From: Phycisphaerae bacterium
GTDB lineage: Bacteria > Planctomycetota > Phycisphaerae > Phycisphaerales > UBA1924
Direction of reading: 5' to 3'
NCBI GenBank assembly: GCA_030426605.1
Contig: JAUHXM010000002.1
Location: forward strand, 1 to 64,000
Length of the DNA stretch: 64,000 nt
The notes under the pieces: generated by a model
What the model was told of the DNA's origin: nothing
Database searches by the model: none
The model's input: the letters and a program-made list of their open reading frames with translations, nothing else
Position numbers and translations under genes: made by a program
Part shown: positions 1 to 9,094 of the stretch, piece after piece
Layout: every line of letters begins with the position of its first letter
How positions within the stretch are numbered: position 1 is the first letter of the stretch

Positions 1-1
1 G

Positions 2-1210
2 GCGGCGGGCTTCGCTCAGGCGGGCCCGACCGTGACGTACGAACGTGTGCCTTCGCCGGCGATGAGCGCCCTCGACATCTCGCCCGACGGCCGCTTCGTC
101 GTCGGAGCCGTCGATCAGGACGGCGACAATCTCGCCGACGGCACGTACCGGTGGGACCGCGTGACGGGCGAGTTCCTCGTCCTGCCGAGTGAAGGGCTCA
201 ACGCGGTCGCGGTCTCCGATGACGGGCAGACGATCGTGGGGGACATGCCCGACCCCGCCGACCCGGACCCGGAACTGGGGATCGTGGCCGCGATGTGGGA
301 GCCGGGCACGCCGTCGTCCCGCGTGGGCACGTGGCAGAGCCTCGGGTATCTCCCGAACGCGAGCGAATGCCCGAGCCGCAGCAATTCCTACGACCTCAGC
401 GCCGACGGGTCCGTCGTCGTCGGGCTCAGCTGGGACGGGTGCAGCGGGCGCGGGTTTGTCTGGAACGAGGCCGCGGGCATGCAGGAGCTCCAGGCGCTCG
501 GCTTCGGCGGGAACCGCGCTTCGGTGGTCTCGGCGGACGGCTCCGTCGTCGCTGGGTTCGCCCAGGGCACCTTCGCCCGAACCCCGGCGATTTGGGACGG
601 CAACACGCTTTTGGGCGAGTTGATCGATCCGTCGGCGGATCTCCAGGGTGAGCTGACCGGGATGAACGACGACGGATCGATCATCCTCGGTACCGCCTAC
701 ATGGGTGCCCCCGACGCTGTCTACGACGCCGTCAGGTGGACGCCCGCCGACGGGCTCGAGGTGATCGGGACGGGCTCACTGCTCGACGGGTGGGCGGGCC
801 GCGCCCAAGACATCGCCGACGACGGCACCGTCATCGGGTTCGACCACTTGTTCGGAAACCGGCGTGCTTGGATCCAGCCGCAGGGGCAGGGCGATCTGCT
901 TCTCCTCAACGATTGGGTGCCCGACCACGGGACCGATGACCTGATCGTCCCGACCGCCATCACCGCGGACGGGCGTGCGTTCGTCGGGTTCGCGATCGGG
1001 ACGACGCGGTGGGTCGCGTGGGTTGTGACGGTCACGCCGGAGTGCGCCGCCGATGTGGACGGCAACTGCACGCTGAATATCGATGACATCGACGCGTTCG
1101 TCGCGGCCTTCCTCGGGGGCGACCTCTCGGTTGACTTCGACGGCAACGGCACGCTGAACATCGACGACATCGACGCGTTCATCGCCGCGTTCCTCGCGGG
1201 ATGCCCCTGA
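2..1210 (+). CDS. Secreted HAF-repeat/beta-propeller-like protein with C-terminal GC-type dockerin (5' end cut by the window edge)
   Basis: Open frame continues upstream of the GTG at 32 to the window edge (AAGFAQA resembles a signal-peptide end). Repeated 'SADGSVVVG/ISxDGRFVVG' motifs. C-terminal CAADVDGNCTLNIDDIDAFVAAFL...FDGNGTLNIDDIDAFIAAFLAGCP. Confidence 0.8.
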   Translation, partial: AAGFAQAGPTVTYERVPSPAMSALDISPDGRFVVGAVDQDGDNLADGTYRWDRVTGEFLVLPSEGLNAVAVSDDGQTIVGDMPDPADPDPELGIVAAMWEPGTPSSRVGTWQSLGYLPNASECPSRSNSYDLSADGSVVVGLSWDGCSGRGFVWNEAAGMQELQALGFGGNRASVVSADGSVVAGFAQGTFARTPAIWDGNTLLGELIDPSADLQGELTGMNDDGSIILGTAYMGAPDAVYDAVRWTPADGLEVIGTGSLLDGWAGRAQDIADDGTVIGFDHLFGNRRAWIQPQGQGDLLLLNDWVPDHGTDDLIVPTAITADGRAFVGFAIGTTRWVAWVVTVTPECAADVDGNCTLNIDDIDAFVAAFLGGDLSVDFDGNGTLNIDDIDAFIAAFLAGCP

Positions 1211-1773
1211 TCGAGCCGGGGGTCGCGTCGGCTTCCCCGGTCCCGCTCGGTCGCGCGGGCGGGCTCTGAGCTCGGCCGCGTCTGACCGCGTTCGGGCTCG
1301 CGATCCCAGCTGGGCGCTCCCCAGGAGCGGCGTCGGCAGCCCGCCGAGCGCCCGGCGATGCTTCCAAGCCGTGTGCGCGCAGGCCTCGCCCGTTTCGGGC
1401 GTGGCTGTGTGCGCGCACGGCGGATGAGCGAGACAGGGACGTACACCAACCCCCTGTCGTGCGCCGCAAGCCCATGCTTCGGAATAGATTCGGTCGTTCG
1501 GCCGTACCGCTCACGCCGGAGACGCGCCCGATCACCGTACGGGGGCGGTGGTGCCCGGCTCGTGCGAAACGCGCGCAGCCGGGGCGATACCAGGCAGTTG
1601 GGTGCCTCGCGACCGCGAGCCGTCGCCGTCCACAGGCAGTATGAAACACGATTCATCGCGTGCTCATGCCGTGTTCAAGCCGCGGCCCGATTGTTCTGTT
1701 GACCGGCGCGGAGGCCCGCCGGCATGAGCCGCACCGCTGCGGATCAACGTCGGCCTCATCGGAAGGACACGAC

Positions 1774-3408
1774 ATGAATCGCCGTCAATACACGACTCGT
1801 ACCCTGACACTCGTTGCTGGGCTGGCCGTCTCCGCGATGCCCGTTCTTGCGGGTCCGGAATCGAACGCGCGCTCATCGAAGGGCGAACCTCAGCGTTCGT
1901 ACGTGGAACGATCGCTGGACCAGGCCGCTGAACATCGCCGCACACTCGCGTTCGCCGAATGGAGCGAGCTCGTCGGCACCGAGGTCGTCAACCGCAACGG
2001 CACATCGCTGGCGACGGTGAACGATCTGATTATCGACCGCGGCACCGGCCGGATCATGTCCGTCGTGATCCGCGACGGCGGGCTCCTCGGCCTCGGCGGC
2101 AAGCTGGTCGCCGTCCCCTACAGGGCGTTCGAGTTCAACAGCACGCCCGCCGAGCTCGTGCTGGATGTGACGCCCGAGCACCTCGAGCAGGCCCCCGAGT
2201 TCCGAGCGGAGAATTGGATCGAGCTCGATTCCGCCGATTGGACCGACGAGCTGCGCGAGTCGTACCAGGAAACCGTCCGCGGGATCGACGCCGACGCGCG
2301 TGACCCCTTCGCGCGGGGCGTTAAGGATGCCGACACCGCCGAGTTCTCCGGCCATATCACCGCTGTCCGCCGCGTGCAGACCATGGGCGGCGACGAGAAC
2401 GTCGAGATCGACATCCGCACCGAGGACGACGCCACGCGCACCGTCGTGCTCGGCCCGTCCTGGCACGTCATGAGCAACCCCGCGGCGCCCATGCGCACCG
2501 CGAAGATCAGCGTGACCGCCTACGAGCTGCCTCGTGACGCGAAGGGCCGGCTCGTCGCGAAGTCCGTCGAGGTGAACGGCGCCAAGCTCCCGTTGCGCGA
2601 CAACAAGGGCAACGCGATGTGGTACACCGGCGACCACACGTCCTCGGCCTACGGCGATGACGCGATGACGCCCATGCTGCGCATCACGGACCTGATCGGC
2701 AAGGACGTCAACGCTCGCGGTGAGGACGGCGGGGAGATCATCGGCGCGATCCTGGAGCTCTCGTCCGGTCGTGTCGCGATGCTCGAGCTCGACCCCGACG
2801 AAAATATCCTCGGCATCGCCGACGAATCGAAGTGTCTCCCCTGGACCATCGCGGCGGTGGGGGACGAGAGCGTCGGTGTGGACGCGGACCGCGACATGCT
2901 GCTCGCCAGCAGGCCCATGCCCGAGCAAACCCGGATGTTGTCCACCCCGACCGAGCTGGGCTCGATCTACAGCGCGTTCCGGGTCGATGTCGCCGAGTTC
3001 AAGCCGCTCGATCGCTCCGAGAACACGGCCCGCAAGCAGGTCCTGAACTGGTCGGACCGCGACGAGATCGTCCGGGCGTATCAGGCGGGCGAGAAGCAGA
3101 CCGTCACGGGTAAGGTCCGTGCCGTGTCGAGCGGCCCGCTCGGCAGCACGGAGCGCGACATGCGGTGGGTCACCCTCTCAACCGACCGCGGCGAGCGGGA
3201 AATCGTGCTCGGCCCCGAGTGGTTCGTCGATCAGCGCGGCCTCGATCTCGGCTCTGGTGATGAGATCACCGTGCACGCGAAGCGGGCCCGGGTCGGTGAC
3301 CGGTTCGTGCTGATCGCATCGTCGGTCGAAAGTGCCGACGGCACGTCGTGCACGCTCTGGAGCGATGAGCGCCCGGCGTGGAAGGCAAGCATGCACAAGG
3401 GCGGGTAA
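1774..3408 (+). CDS. Secreted PRC-barrel domain protein with duplicated PRC + beta-barrel units
   Basis: ATG 1774 preceded by GGAAGG; signal peptide; two PRC-barrel-like segments (WSELVGTEVVNRNG..., LRITDLIGKDVNARG...). Confidence 0.75.
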   Translation: MNRRQYTTRTLTLVAGLAVSAMPVLAGPESNARSSKGEPQRSYVERSLDQAAEHRRTLAFAEWSELVGTEVVNRNGTSLATVNDLIIDRGTGRIMSVVIRDGGLLGLGGKLVAVPYRAFEFNSTPAELVLDVTPEHLEQAPEFRAENWIELDSADWTDELRESYQETVRGIDADARDPFARGVKDADTAEFSGHITAVRRVQTMGGDENVEIDIRTEDDATRTVVLGPSWHVMSNPAAPMRTAKISVTAYELPRDAKGRLVAKSVEVNGAKLPLRDNKGNAMWYTGDHTSSAYGDDAMTPMLRITDLIGKDVNARGEDGGEIIGAILELSSGRVAMLELDPDENILGIADESKCLPWTIAAVGDESVGVDADRDMLLASRPMPEQTRMLSTPTELGSIYSAFRVDVAEFKPLDRSENTARKQVLNWSDRDEIVRAYQAGEKQTVTGKVRAVSSGPLGSTERDMRWVTLSTDRGEREIVLGPEWFVDQRGLDLGSGDEITVHAKRARVGDRFVLIASSVESADGTSCTLWSDERPAWKASMHKGG

Positions 3409-3425
3409 CCACACGCCCCGTGTGT

Positions 3426-3460
3426 GAACCCGGTGTGGGGCTCGTCCTCACACCGGGTTC
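3426..3460 (+). terminator. Hairpin downstream of the PRC-barrel gene
   Basis: 12-bp perfect inverted repeat gaacccggtgtg / cacaccgggttc, 18 nt after the stop codon; no clear T tract. Confidence 0.5.
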
Positions 3461-3628
3461 CGTTCCGGCGGGGGTGGTTGTCGCGCGGGTGTTCGTCCGC
3501 GGACCGATGGTGGGTTCGGCCTGACGGTCGAGAATCCGACGCGTGCGAGACAACCTCGATGCCCCCATGCCCGGGGGTCGGGCACTCAAGAGAGCCCGGC
3601 CCTCGGGCTCCTTCGTGCGCTTCGCGTG

Positions 3629-4513
3629 CTAGACGGGGCTCGGCGCGGCGGGCCCGTGCGCCGCGACGCTGGAATCGGCCGCGGGGACAAGCCCGAACAA
3701 GCCGATCATGGTGCGTGGCTCACCCTTGACCTCCGGGTCGGGGGTCGCCGTGAGGCGGACGTGCCATTGCGATTCGAGCCCGCTCAACGAATAGCAGGCG
3801 TGGAGCAACTCGCCGCGCGCCGCCCGAGTCTGTGCGCTCGCGGACAGCGCCCGCGCCGCGTCGGCGCCGACCAGATCAGTCCAGGACCCGAAGTCTTGGA
3901 CGCGACCCAGCCCCGCCGATCGGAAGGCCTCCTGGAACCCGTGCGACCACACGATGGTGCCGCTCGCGACCTCCCAACGGACCGCGCACGCCTTCGCCGC
4001 CGTGATCGACTGACGGAGGCGTCGGTCACGGACGGTCAGTTCCGCCAGCCTGGTCTCCATGCTCTGTCGCTCGGCGTCGGCGATCTTGGCCGATCTCCCC
4101 TGCTCCTCGACGGTCCGCTCGAGCGTGTTGTACTGCGTGTGCATCTCGGGCAGCCGCAGGGCACCCGGCAGCATCCTGATGACGAGCACCGCGGTGGTGA
4201 GCGAGACCGCGGCGGTGACTGCCTTCATCACGCCGCTCACGCGGTACGCGGGCCACCAGAAGATCGCCGCGTCGATCGCGTGGGTGATCCCGCACGCGAG
4301 GATAAACGCGACGAACATCCAGCCGACACGCGGCAGCCGTGTCTTACGCTGATACAACAGGACGATCGCGAGCGACGCCGGGATCGAGACGTACGCGACG
4401 AAGATCGCGAGATCCGACACGATGTGGAGCCAACCCTCGAACAAGCCCCAGTTCCCGCAGTGCCATCTCGACGGGTAGTCCGACGTATCGAAGAGCTTTT
4501 GGATAAAGGTCAT
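3629..4513 (-). CDS. Membrane sensor with ethylene-receptor-type (ETR1-like) binding domain, coiled coil and C-terminal PAS-like domain; no kinase domain
   Basis: WLHIVSDLAIFVAYVSIP...FILACGITH reproduces ETR1 D25/Y32/I62/C65/H69 spacing; bacterial-type 'RWHCGNW' N-terminus; no H-box or HATPase motifs before the stop. Confidence 0.8.
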   Translation of the reverse strand: MTFIQKLFDTSDYPSRWHCGNWGLFEGWLHIVSDLAIFVAYVSIPASLAIVLLYQRKTRLPRVGWMFVAFILACGITHAIDAAIFWWPAYRVSGVMKAVTAAVSLTTAVLVIRMLPGALRLPEMHTQYNTLERTVEEQGRSAKIADAERQSMETRLAELTVRDRRLRQSITAAKACAVRWEVASGTIVWSHGFQEAFRSAGLGRVQDFGSWTDLVGADAARALSASAQTRAARGELLHACYSLSGLESQWHVRLTATPDPEVKGEPRTMIGLFGLVPAADSSVAAHGPAAPSPV

Positions 4514-4659
4514 TGGGTGAAACTCCGGGCGCTCCGCGGGGTCCGAGGCGTGAGCGGGCCCGTATGCCGCCCGACGGCCCGGGCCGCCTGCGCCGCACTA
4601 CACTCGCCGCCGAACCGAGGCACGCCGTGCCGCGTGACAGGTCGCTCAGGGGGTTTACG

Positions 4660-5238
4660 ATGGACGAACAACTCCGCGTCACGATCGCGCACGGCGACTA
4701 CGGGACGCTGCGGTCGGTTGAAGAGTCGCTCCCGGCGTGGTGCTCGCTCGTCACGGCGTGCAACACGGCCGCCGAGCTGAGGTCCGCCGCCCGAACCGAC
4801 CGCCCGGATCTCATCATCTCCGGTGTGGTGTATCCCGACGGCGACGGCATCGACGCCTGCATCGAGATCGGGCTCGAGCGTCCCATGCCCGCGGTGATCG
4901 TGACCGCGCGGCGATCGATGGAACTCGTCACGAAGGCGATGGAGGACCACGTGATGGCGTACCTCATCGAGCCCGTGACCAAGGAAGACCTCGAAGCCGC
5001 CCTGATCGTCGCGTGGTCCCGGTTCCAGCAGCTCGAGGCGCTCGAGCGGGAGGTGGGGGATCTGCGTGAGGCCCTCGCCGCGCGGAAGCTCATCGAGCAG
5101 GCCAAGGGCGTGCTGATGGCGCGGGAAGGGCTGAGCGAATCGGACGCGTTCGCGCGGCTGCGAACCGAAGCGCAGAACGACCGCCGGCCCATGAGAGACG
5201 TGGCGCGCGATATCGTGGAAGCTCAGACGATCGATTAG
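4660..5238 (+). CDS. ANTAR-domain antiterminator-type response regulator with degenerate receiver
   Basis: C-terminal ARKLIEQAKGVLMAREGLSESDAFARLRTEA...RDVARDIV matches the ANTAR signature; N-terminal receiver-like fold; ATG 4660 preceded by an AGGGGG-type RBS. Confidence 0.85.
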   Translation: MDEQLRVTIAHGDYGTLRSVEESLPAWCSLVTACNTAAELRSAARTDRPDLIISGVVYPDGDGIDACIEIGLERPMPAVIVTARRSMELVTKAMEDHVMAYLIEPVTKEDLEAALIVAWSRFQQLEALEREVGDLREALAARKLIEQAKGVLMAREGLSESDAFARLRTEAQNDRRPMRDVARDIVEAQTID

Positions 5239-5374
5239 TTCACCGGGGGGTTCCCGCCGCATTCGTGTGACCCTCAGGGCTCACCGATCCGGGTCGGCGA
5301 ACTGGATTGTGGGTCCCGGCGGCGTCGGCAGGACTGGTGAAGTGTAGGGCGTGCGAGCGTCGGGCGGTCAAACC

Positions 5375-6838
5375 TCAGAACACGGGCAGGTCCACGCTGA
5401 ACTCCGCCCCACGTGGGTCGAGGTTCCGCACCCGGATCGTCCCGCCGTGCAGCTCGGCGATGCCCTGCGCGATCGCCAACCCGAGCCCGTGCCCCCGCTC
5501 ACGGCGGACCTCATCCGTGCCCTGCACGAACCGGTCGAAGATCTTGTTGATCAGCTCGGGCGGCAGGCCGGGGCCATGGTCCTGGACGTCCACCGTGAAC
5601 CGCTCCCCCTGCACCGACGCGACGATCCGGACAGACTCCTCCTCGGGCGAAAACCGGATCGCGTTTCGGATCAGGTTGTTGACCATCGTGCGCAGCAGAT
5701 CGGGGTCCCCCTCGAGCTGGGCGTCCAGCCCGGCTTCGTCCGCCGCGAGCACCGGGTCGAGCCGAACCGCGTGCTGTTCCGCCGCGGCCAGGCAGTCCTC
5801 CACCGCGTCCATGACCAGCTCGTTCGCGCCGCACCGCTTGGGCGCCCTCGGGTTGCCCCCGTCGCGGACCCGAGCCAGCGTGAGGAAGCTCTCGACGAGC
5901 CGCCCGAGCTTGCGCATCTCCTCCTCAGCGGACTCGACGAACTCCTCCGCCTCCTCGGAGAGTGAGCCCCGGTCGATGGTCTGCGCTTCGAGCAGCAGCG
6001 TCGCGATCGGCGTCTTGATCTCGTGCGACACATTCGAGAGGAACCGAGCCTGCGACGCGAACGCGCGGCTCAGCTGCGACCGCGCGTCCTCGAGCTGGGC
6101 CGCCAACCGCTGGACTTCGGGGCCCGCATCGGCGAGCCCGTTCTCGTCGGGGTCGTTCAGCCGGTCAAGCTGCTCGGGGAGGAGGCTCGTCGCCAGACCC
6201 GACAGACGCTTGAACGGTTCGACCGCGATCCCCGCGATCAGCCAGCCGCTCACGAGGCTCGCGATCACGCCCAGGGCCCCCGCGAACATCAGCACCCGCA
6301 CGACAAGCCCGATCTGCTGATCGACCCACGTGCTCGCCACGAGCACGACGACCGCGACACCATCCTCCTCGGTGGGCACCGCGACCAGGTACGTGGGCAT
6401 GTCCGGATCCACGCCGAGGATCTTGGCTGCCTCGGGTCCCGGCCGCATCACGCTCTCGGTCCGCAGGTCCGACTGAGCGATCAGGCTCTCAACGAGCCGC
6501 GGCCAGCGGGGGATGTCGAACACCCTGCTCTCGCCCTCGCTCGTGACGACGTCGATCGCGATCCGCTCCAACGACAGCACGTCGAGCTCGATCCGCGCGA
6601 TGTGATCGAGCGTGTCCGGCGTGATCGGCCGCCACTCGTTGTCCAGCTTGGCCTCGATCAGGGCGGTGCGTGTGAGGAGCCGCTCGTGGAATGCCTGCAT
6701 GGTCACCGCGCGCTGGTACCACCAGAACGCAAACCCCGTCACGAACAGGATGAGCGTGAAGATCGCGACAACCCACAGCGTCAGGCGCGCACGCAGCGAG
6801 ATCCGCCACCGGCCCCTGTCGTTCGCGGGACGTGCCAT
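5375..6838 (-). CDS. Sensor histidine kinase (HAMP/HisKA/HATPase)
   Basis: Two TM segments, FLSNVSHEIKTPIATLLLEAQ H-box, VNNLIRNAIRFSP N-box, DHGPGLPPELI and GHGLGLAI G-boxes. Confidence 0.93.
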   Translation of the reverse strand: MARPANDRGRWRISLRARLTLWVVAIFTLILFVTGFAFWWYQRAVTMQAFHERLLTRTALIEAKLDNEWRPITPDTLDHIARIELDVLSLERIAIDVVTSEGESRVFDIPRWPRLVESLIAQSDLRTESVMRPGPEAAKILGVDPDMPTYLVAVPTEEDGVAVVVLVASTWVDQQIGLVVRVLMFAGALGVIASLVSGWLIAGIAVEPFKRLSGLATSLLPEQLDRLNDPDENGLADAGPEVQRLAAQLEDARSQLSRAFASQARFLSNVSHEIKTPIATLLLEAQTIDRGSLSEEAEEFVESAEEEMRKLGRLVESFLTLARVRDGGNPRAPKRCGANELVMDAVEDCLAAAEQHAVRLDPVLAADEAGLDAQLEGDPDLLRTMVNNLIRNAIRFSPEEESVRIVASVQGERFTVDVQDHGPGLPPELINKIFDRFVQGTDEVRRERGHGLGLAIAQGIAELHGGTIRVRNLDPRGAEFSVDLPVF

Positions 6839-6840
6839 CG

Positions 6841-7515
6841 CTACTCCATGATCCCGAAGCGGTAGCCGGCGCCTTTCACCGTGTGGATGAGCTCACGCTC
6901 GAACCCGCGGTCGATTTTCTTCCGCAGCGCCGAGATGTACACGTCGATCACGTTGCTGCCGGGGTCGAAGTTCATGTCCCAGACCTTCTCGCCGATCTGG
7001 GCCCGGCTCAGCACGCGGTTCTGGTTCCGCATGAGATACTCGAGCAGGGCGTACTCCTTGTTGGAGAGCTCCTCGCTCGTCTCGCCGCGGGTCGCGACGC
7101 GCGTGTAGAGGTCGAGTTCGAGATCGTCGCACTTGATGACGCGCCCCTCGCTCGCCTCGCCCCGCCGAAGCAACGCTCGCAGACGCGCGAGCAACTCCTC
7201 GAACTCGAACGGCTTCGTGAGATAGTCGTCCGCGCCGGCGTCCAGCCCGCTCACCTTGTCTTCGGTGCTCGAGAGGGCGGTCAGCATCAACACCTTCACG
7301 TCAACGGACCGCCGACGCAGATTCCGGCAGACCTCCACGCCGTCGCGGTCCGGCAGCATCAGGTCGAGCACGATCGCGTCGTACTGCCCCCCCGCGGCGA
7401 GGTCCTCGCCCTCGAACCCGGTATGCGAGACATCCACGGCGTACCCGTTCTCACGCAGGCCCCGCTCGATCCCCGCCGCCATCTTCGGATTGTCTTCGAT
7501 CACGAGAATGCGCAT
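6841..7515 (-). CDS. OmpR-family response regulator
   Basis: MRILVIEDNPKM..., LDLMLPDRDG phospho-Asp, TKPFEF, winged helix ending HTVKGAGYRFG; adjacent to the kinase gene. Confidence 0.93.
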   Translation of the reverse strand: MRILVIEDNPKMAAGIERGLRENGYAVDVSHTGFEGEDLAAGGQYDAIVLDLMLPDRDGVEVCRNLRRRSVDVKVLMLTALSSTEDKVSGLDAGADDYLTKPFEFEELLARLRALLRRGEASEGRVIKCDDLELDLYTRVATRGETSEELSNKEYALLEYLMRNQNRVLSRAQIGEKVWDMNFDPGSNVIDVYISALRKKIDRGFERELIHTVKGAGYRFGIME

Positions 7516-7753
7516 GCGTGCTCCGGTCATCGCGCCGGGCATCGGCGCGAGCGATCGATCATTCGCCCAGCATTATTACGGCTCGAACCCGCCCGCACCC
7601 CTCAGATTCCGCCGCGGCCGCGGATTCGGGGCCACACGGCGCCCGCTTAAGGGTGTTTTCATCCAGCCATCACCGGGCGTCCATGCTGGCTCCCCATACT
7701 TCTCCCATCGCCAGGCGGGGGGCGGACCTCCCCGCCGCACAGAAAGGGAAGCC

Positions 7754-7933
7754 ATGCAATCAGAAACGACACACGAAACCCCCCGACGCACCGGGTTCAT
7801 CATCGTCGCCGCCACACTCGCGGCGCTGTCGGGCGCCGTCGTCAGCGGGTGCAACACCGTCGAGGGTGCCGGTGACGATATCGAGGCCGCCGGGGACGCG
7901 ATCTCCGACACCGCCCGCGACGCGAACGACTGA
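7754..7933 (+). CDS. Entericidin-like small lipoprotein
   Basis: Lipobox AVVSGCNTVEGAGDDIEAAGDAISDTA typical of the entericidin A/B family; ATG at 7754. Confidence 0.75.
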   Translation: MQSETTHETPRRTGFIIVAATLAALSGAVVSGCNTVEGAGDDIEAAGDAISDTARDAND

Positions 7934-8082
7934 CCCCCGAGCGTCACTATGAGCACCGATTCATGCTGAGGACATGCGGTTCTCAGACGCACGAACGAAA
8001 GTAACCACTGGAAACACGAGGCGGGCACGGGCATGCCGACCGACCCGTCCATCAACGAACCCGGCACCAGAAAGGAAACGTC

Positions 8083-8259
8083 ATGTTGGGCATGGCACTC
8101 GCGTTCTTTATCATCGCCATCATCGCCGCGGTCTTTGGCTTCGGCGGGATCGCCGGCGGTGCCGCCACGATCGCACAGGTCTTGTTCTTCCTGTTCATCG
8201 TGCTCTTCCTGCTCTCGCTCCTGTCGGGCCTGGCCCGTCGGGGCAAGGCCGCCGCATGA
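8083..8259 (+). CDS. DUF1328/YtjA-like small membrane protein
   Basis: [50 protein letters not shown]; preceded by AAAGGAAA. Confidence 0.8.
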   Translation: MLGMALAFFIIAIIAAVFGFGGIAGGAATIAQVLFFLFIVLFLLSLLSGLARRGKAAA

Positions 8260-8329
8260 CGCACCGATCCGCCCGGCTCGGCCCGGCGTCGTGCAGGGCC
8301 GCCCATCACACCAACTCAAGGAGCAACCC

Positions 8330-8542
8330 ATGAAACGCAAAGCCTGGAACACAACGCTCCTCGCGGTGTCCGCGACGGCCCTGCTCGGCGCCGGGTCGAT
8401 GATCGCGGGCTGCGAGGAAGAAGACCCCGTGGACGAAGCCGTGGACAACGTCGAGGACGCCGTCGATGACGCCTCTGACGGGATCGAGGACGCGGCCGAC
8501 GACGTCGGTGACGCGATCGAAGACGCGACCGATGACCCCTGA
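8330..8542 (+). CDS. Small acidic lipoprotein with D/A-rich repeats
   Basis: Signal plus lipobox-like MIAGCEEE, then repeated DAVDNVEDAVDDASDGIEDAADDVGDAIEDATDD; AAGGAG RBS. Confidence 0.7.
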   Translation: MKRKAWNTTLLAVSATALLGAGSMIAGCEEEDPVDEAVDNVEDAVDDASDGIEDAADDVGDAIEDATDDP

Positions 8543-8612
8543 TCCGCGCATCCCGATGCTCACGCCGCACCTCGCACGACTCCACACGACCGAACCTCAA
8601 AGGAGGCAACCG

Positions 8613-9071
8613 ATGGAAACCATCACCACACTCAAGGACGAAACGATCGCGGGTCTCCAAGACCTGATCGAGATCAACATCGACAGCGGCAAGGGCTTCA
8701 AGCAGGCCGCCGAGAACATCGAGAACACCGACATCGCGAACTACTTCCGTCGATGCGGCGAACGCCGCTCGACCTTCGCGGGTGAGCTGCAACGCGTCGT
8801 CGGTGCGAACGGTGAGAAGCCCGAAACCTCCGGCACCGTCAAGGGTGCGGTGCATCGCTGGTGGCTCGGCGTCCGCGGGACCGTGCAGAGCGGCGACGAG
8901 CACGCCATCCTCGCCGAGGCCGAACGCGGCGAGGACGCCATCAAGCACCGATATGAGGAGGTCCTCAAGGAAACGGCCGGCAGCCCGCTGAACGAGACGC
9001 TGCACCGGCAGTATGCCTCCGTCAAACACGACCACGACACCATCCGCGACATGCGCGATGCGCGTGCATGA
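8613..9071 (+). CDS. PA2169/DUF2383-type four-helix-bundle protein
   Basis: TLKDETIAGLQDLIEINIDSGKGFKQAAENI...FRRCGERRSTFAGELQ; strong AGGAGG Shine-Dalgarno. Confidence 0.8.
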   Translation: METITTLKDETIAGLQDLIEINIDSGKGFKQAAENIENTDIANYFRRCGERRSTFAGELQRVVGANGEKPETSGTVKGAVHRWWLGVRGTVQSGDEHAILAEAERGEDAIKHRYEEVLKETAGSPLNETLHRQYASVKHDHDTIRDMRDARA

Positions 9072-9094
9072 TCCATCAACTCCCCATCAGCCCT

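Noticed and set aside
721-1656. 311-aa minus-strand ORF covering the dockerin gene end and spacer
   Set aside because: Arg/Pro-rich shadow ORF typical of high-GC antisense frames; no domain motif, and it overlaps the well-supported dockerin gene.
3629-5238. Reading the sensor plus ANTAR pair as a conventional two-component system
   Set aside because: The sensor has no kinase domain and the regulator lacks the phospho-acceptor Asp, so canonical phosphorelay is not supported.
7754-9071. Possible toxin-antitoxin system from the short adjacent ORFs
   Set aside because: The genes match entericidin-like, DUF1328 and DUF2383 families rather than a toxin plus DNA-binding antitoxin pair; the entericidin name alone is not evidence of a TA module.
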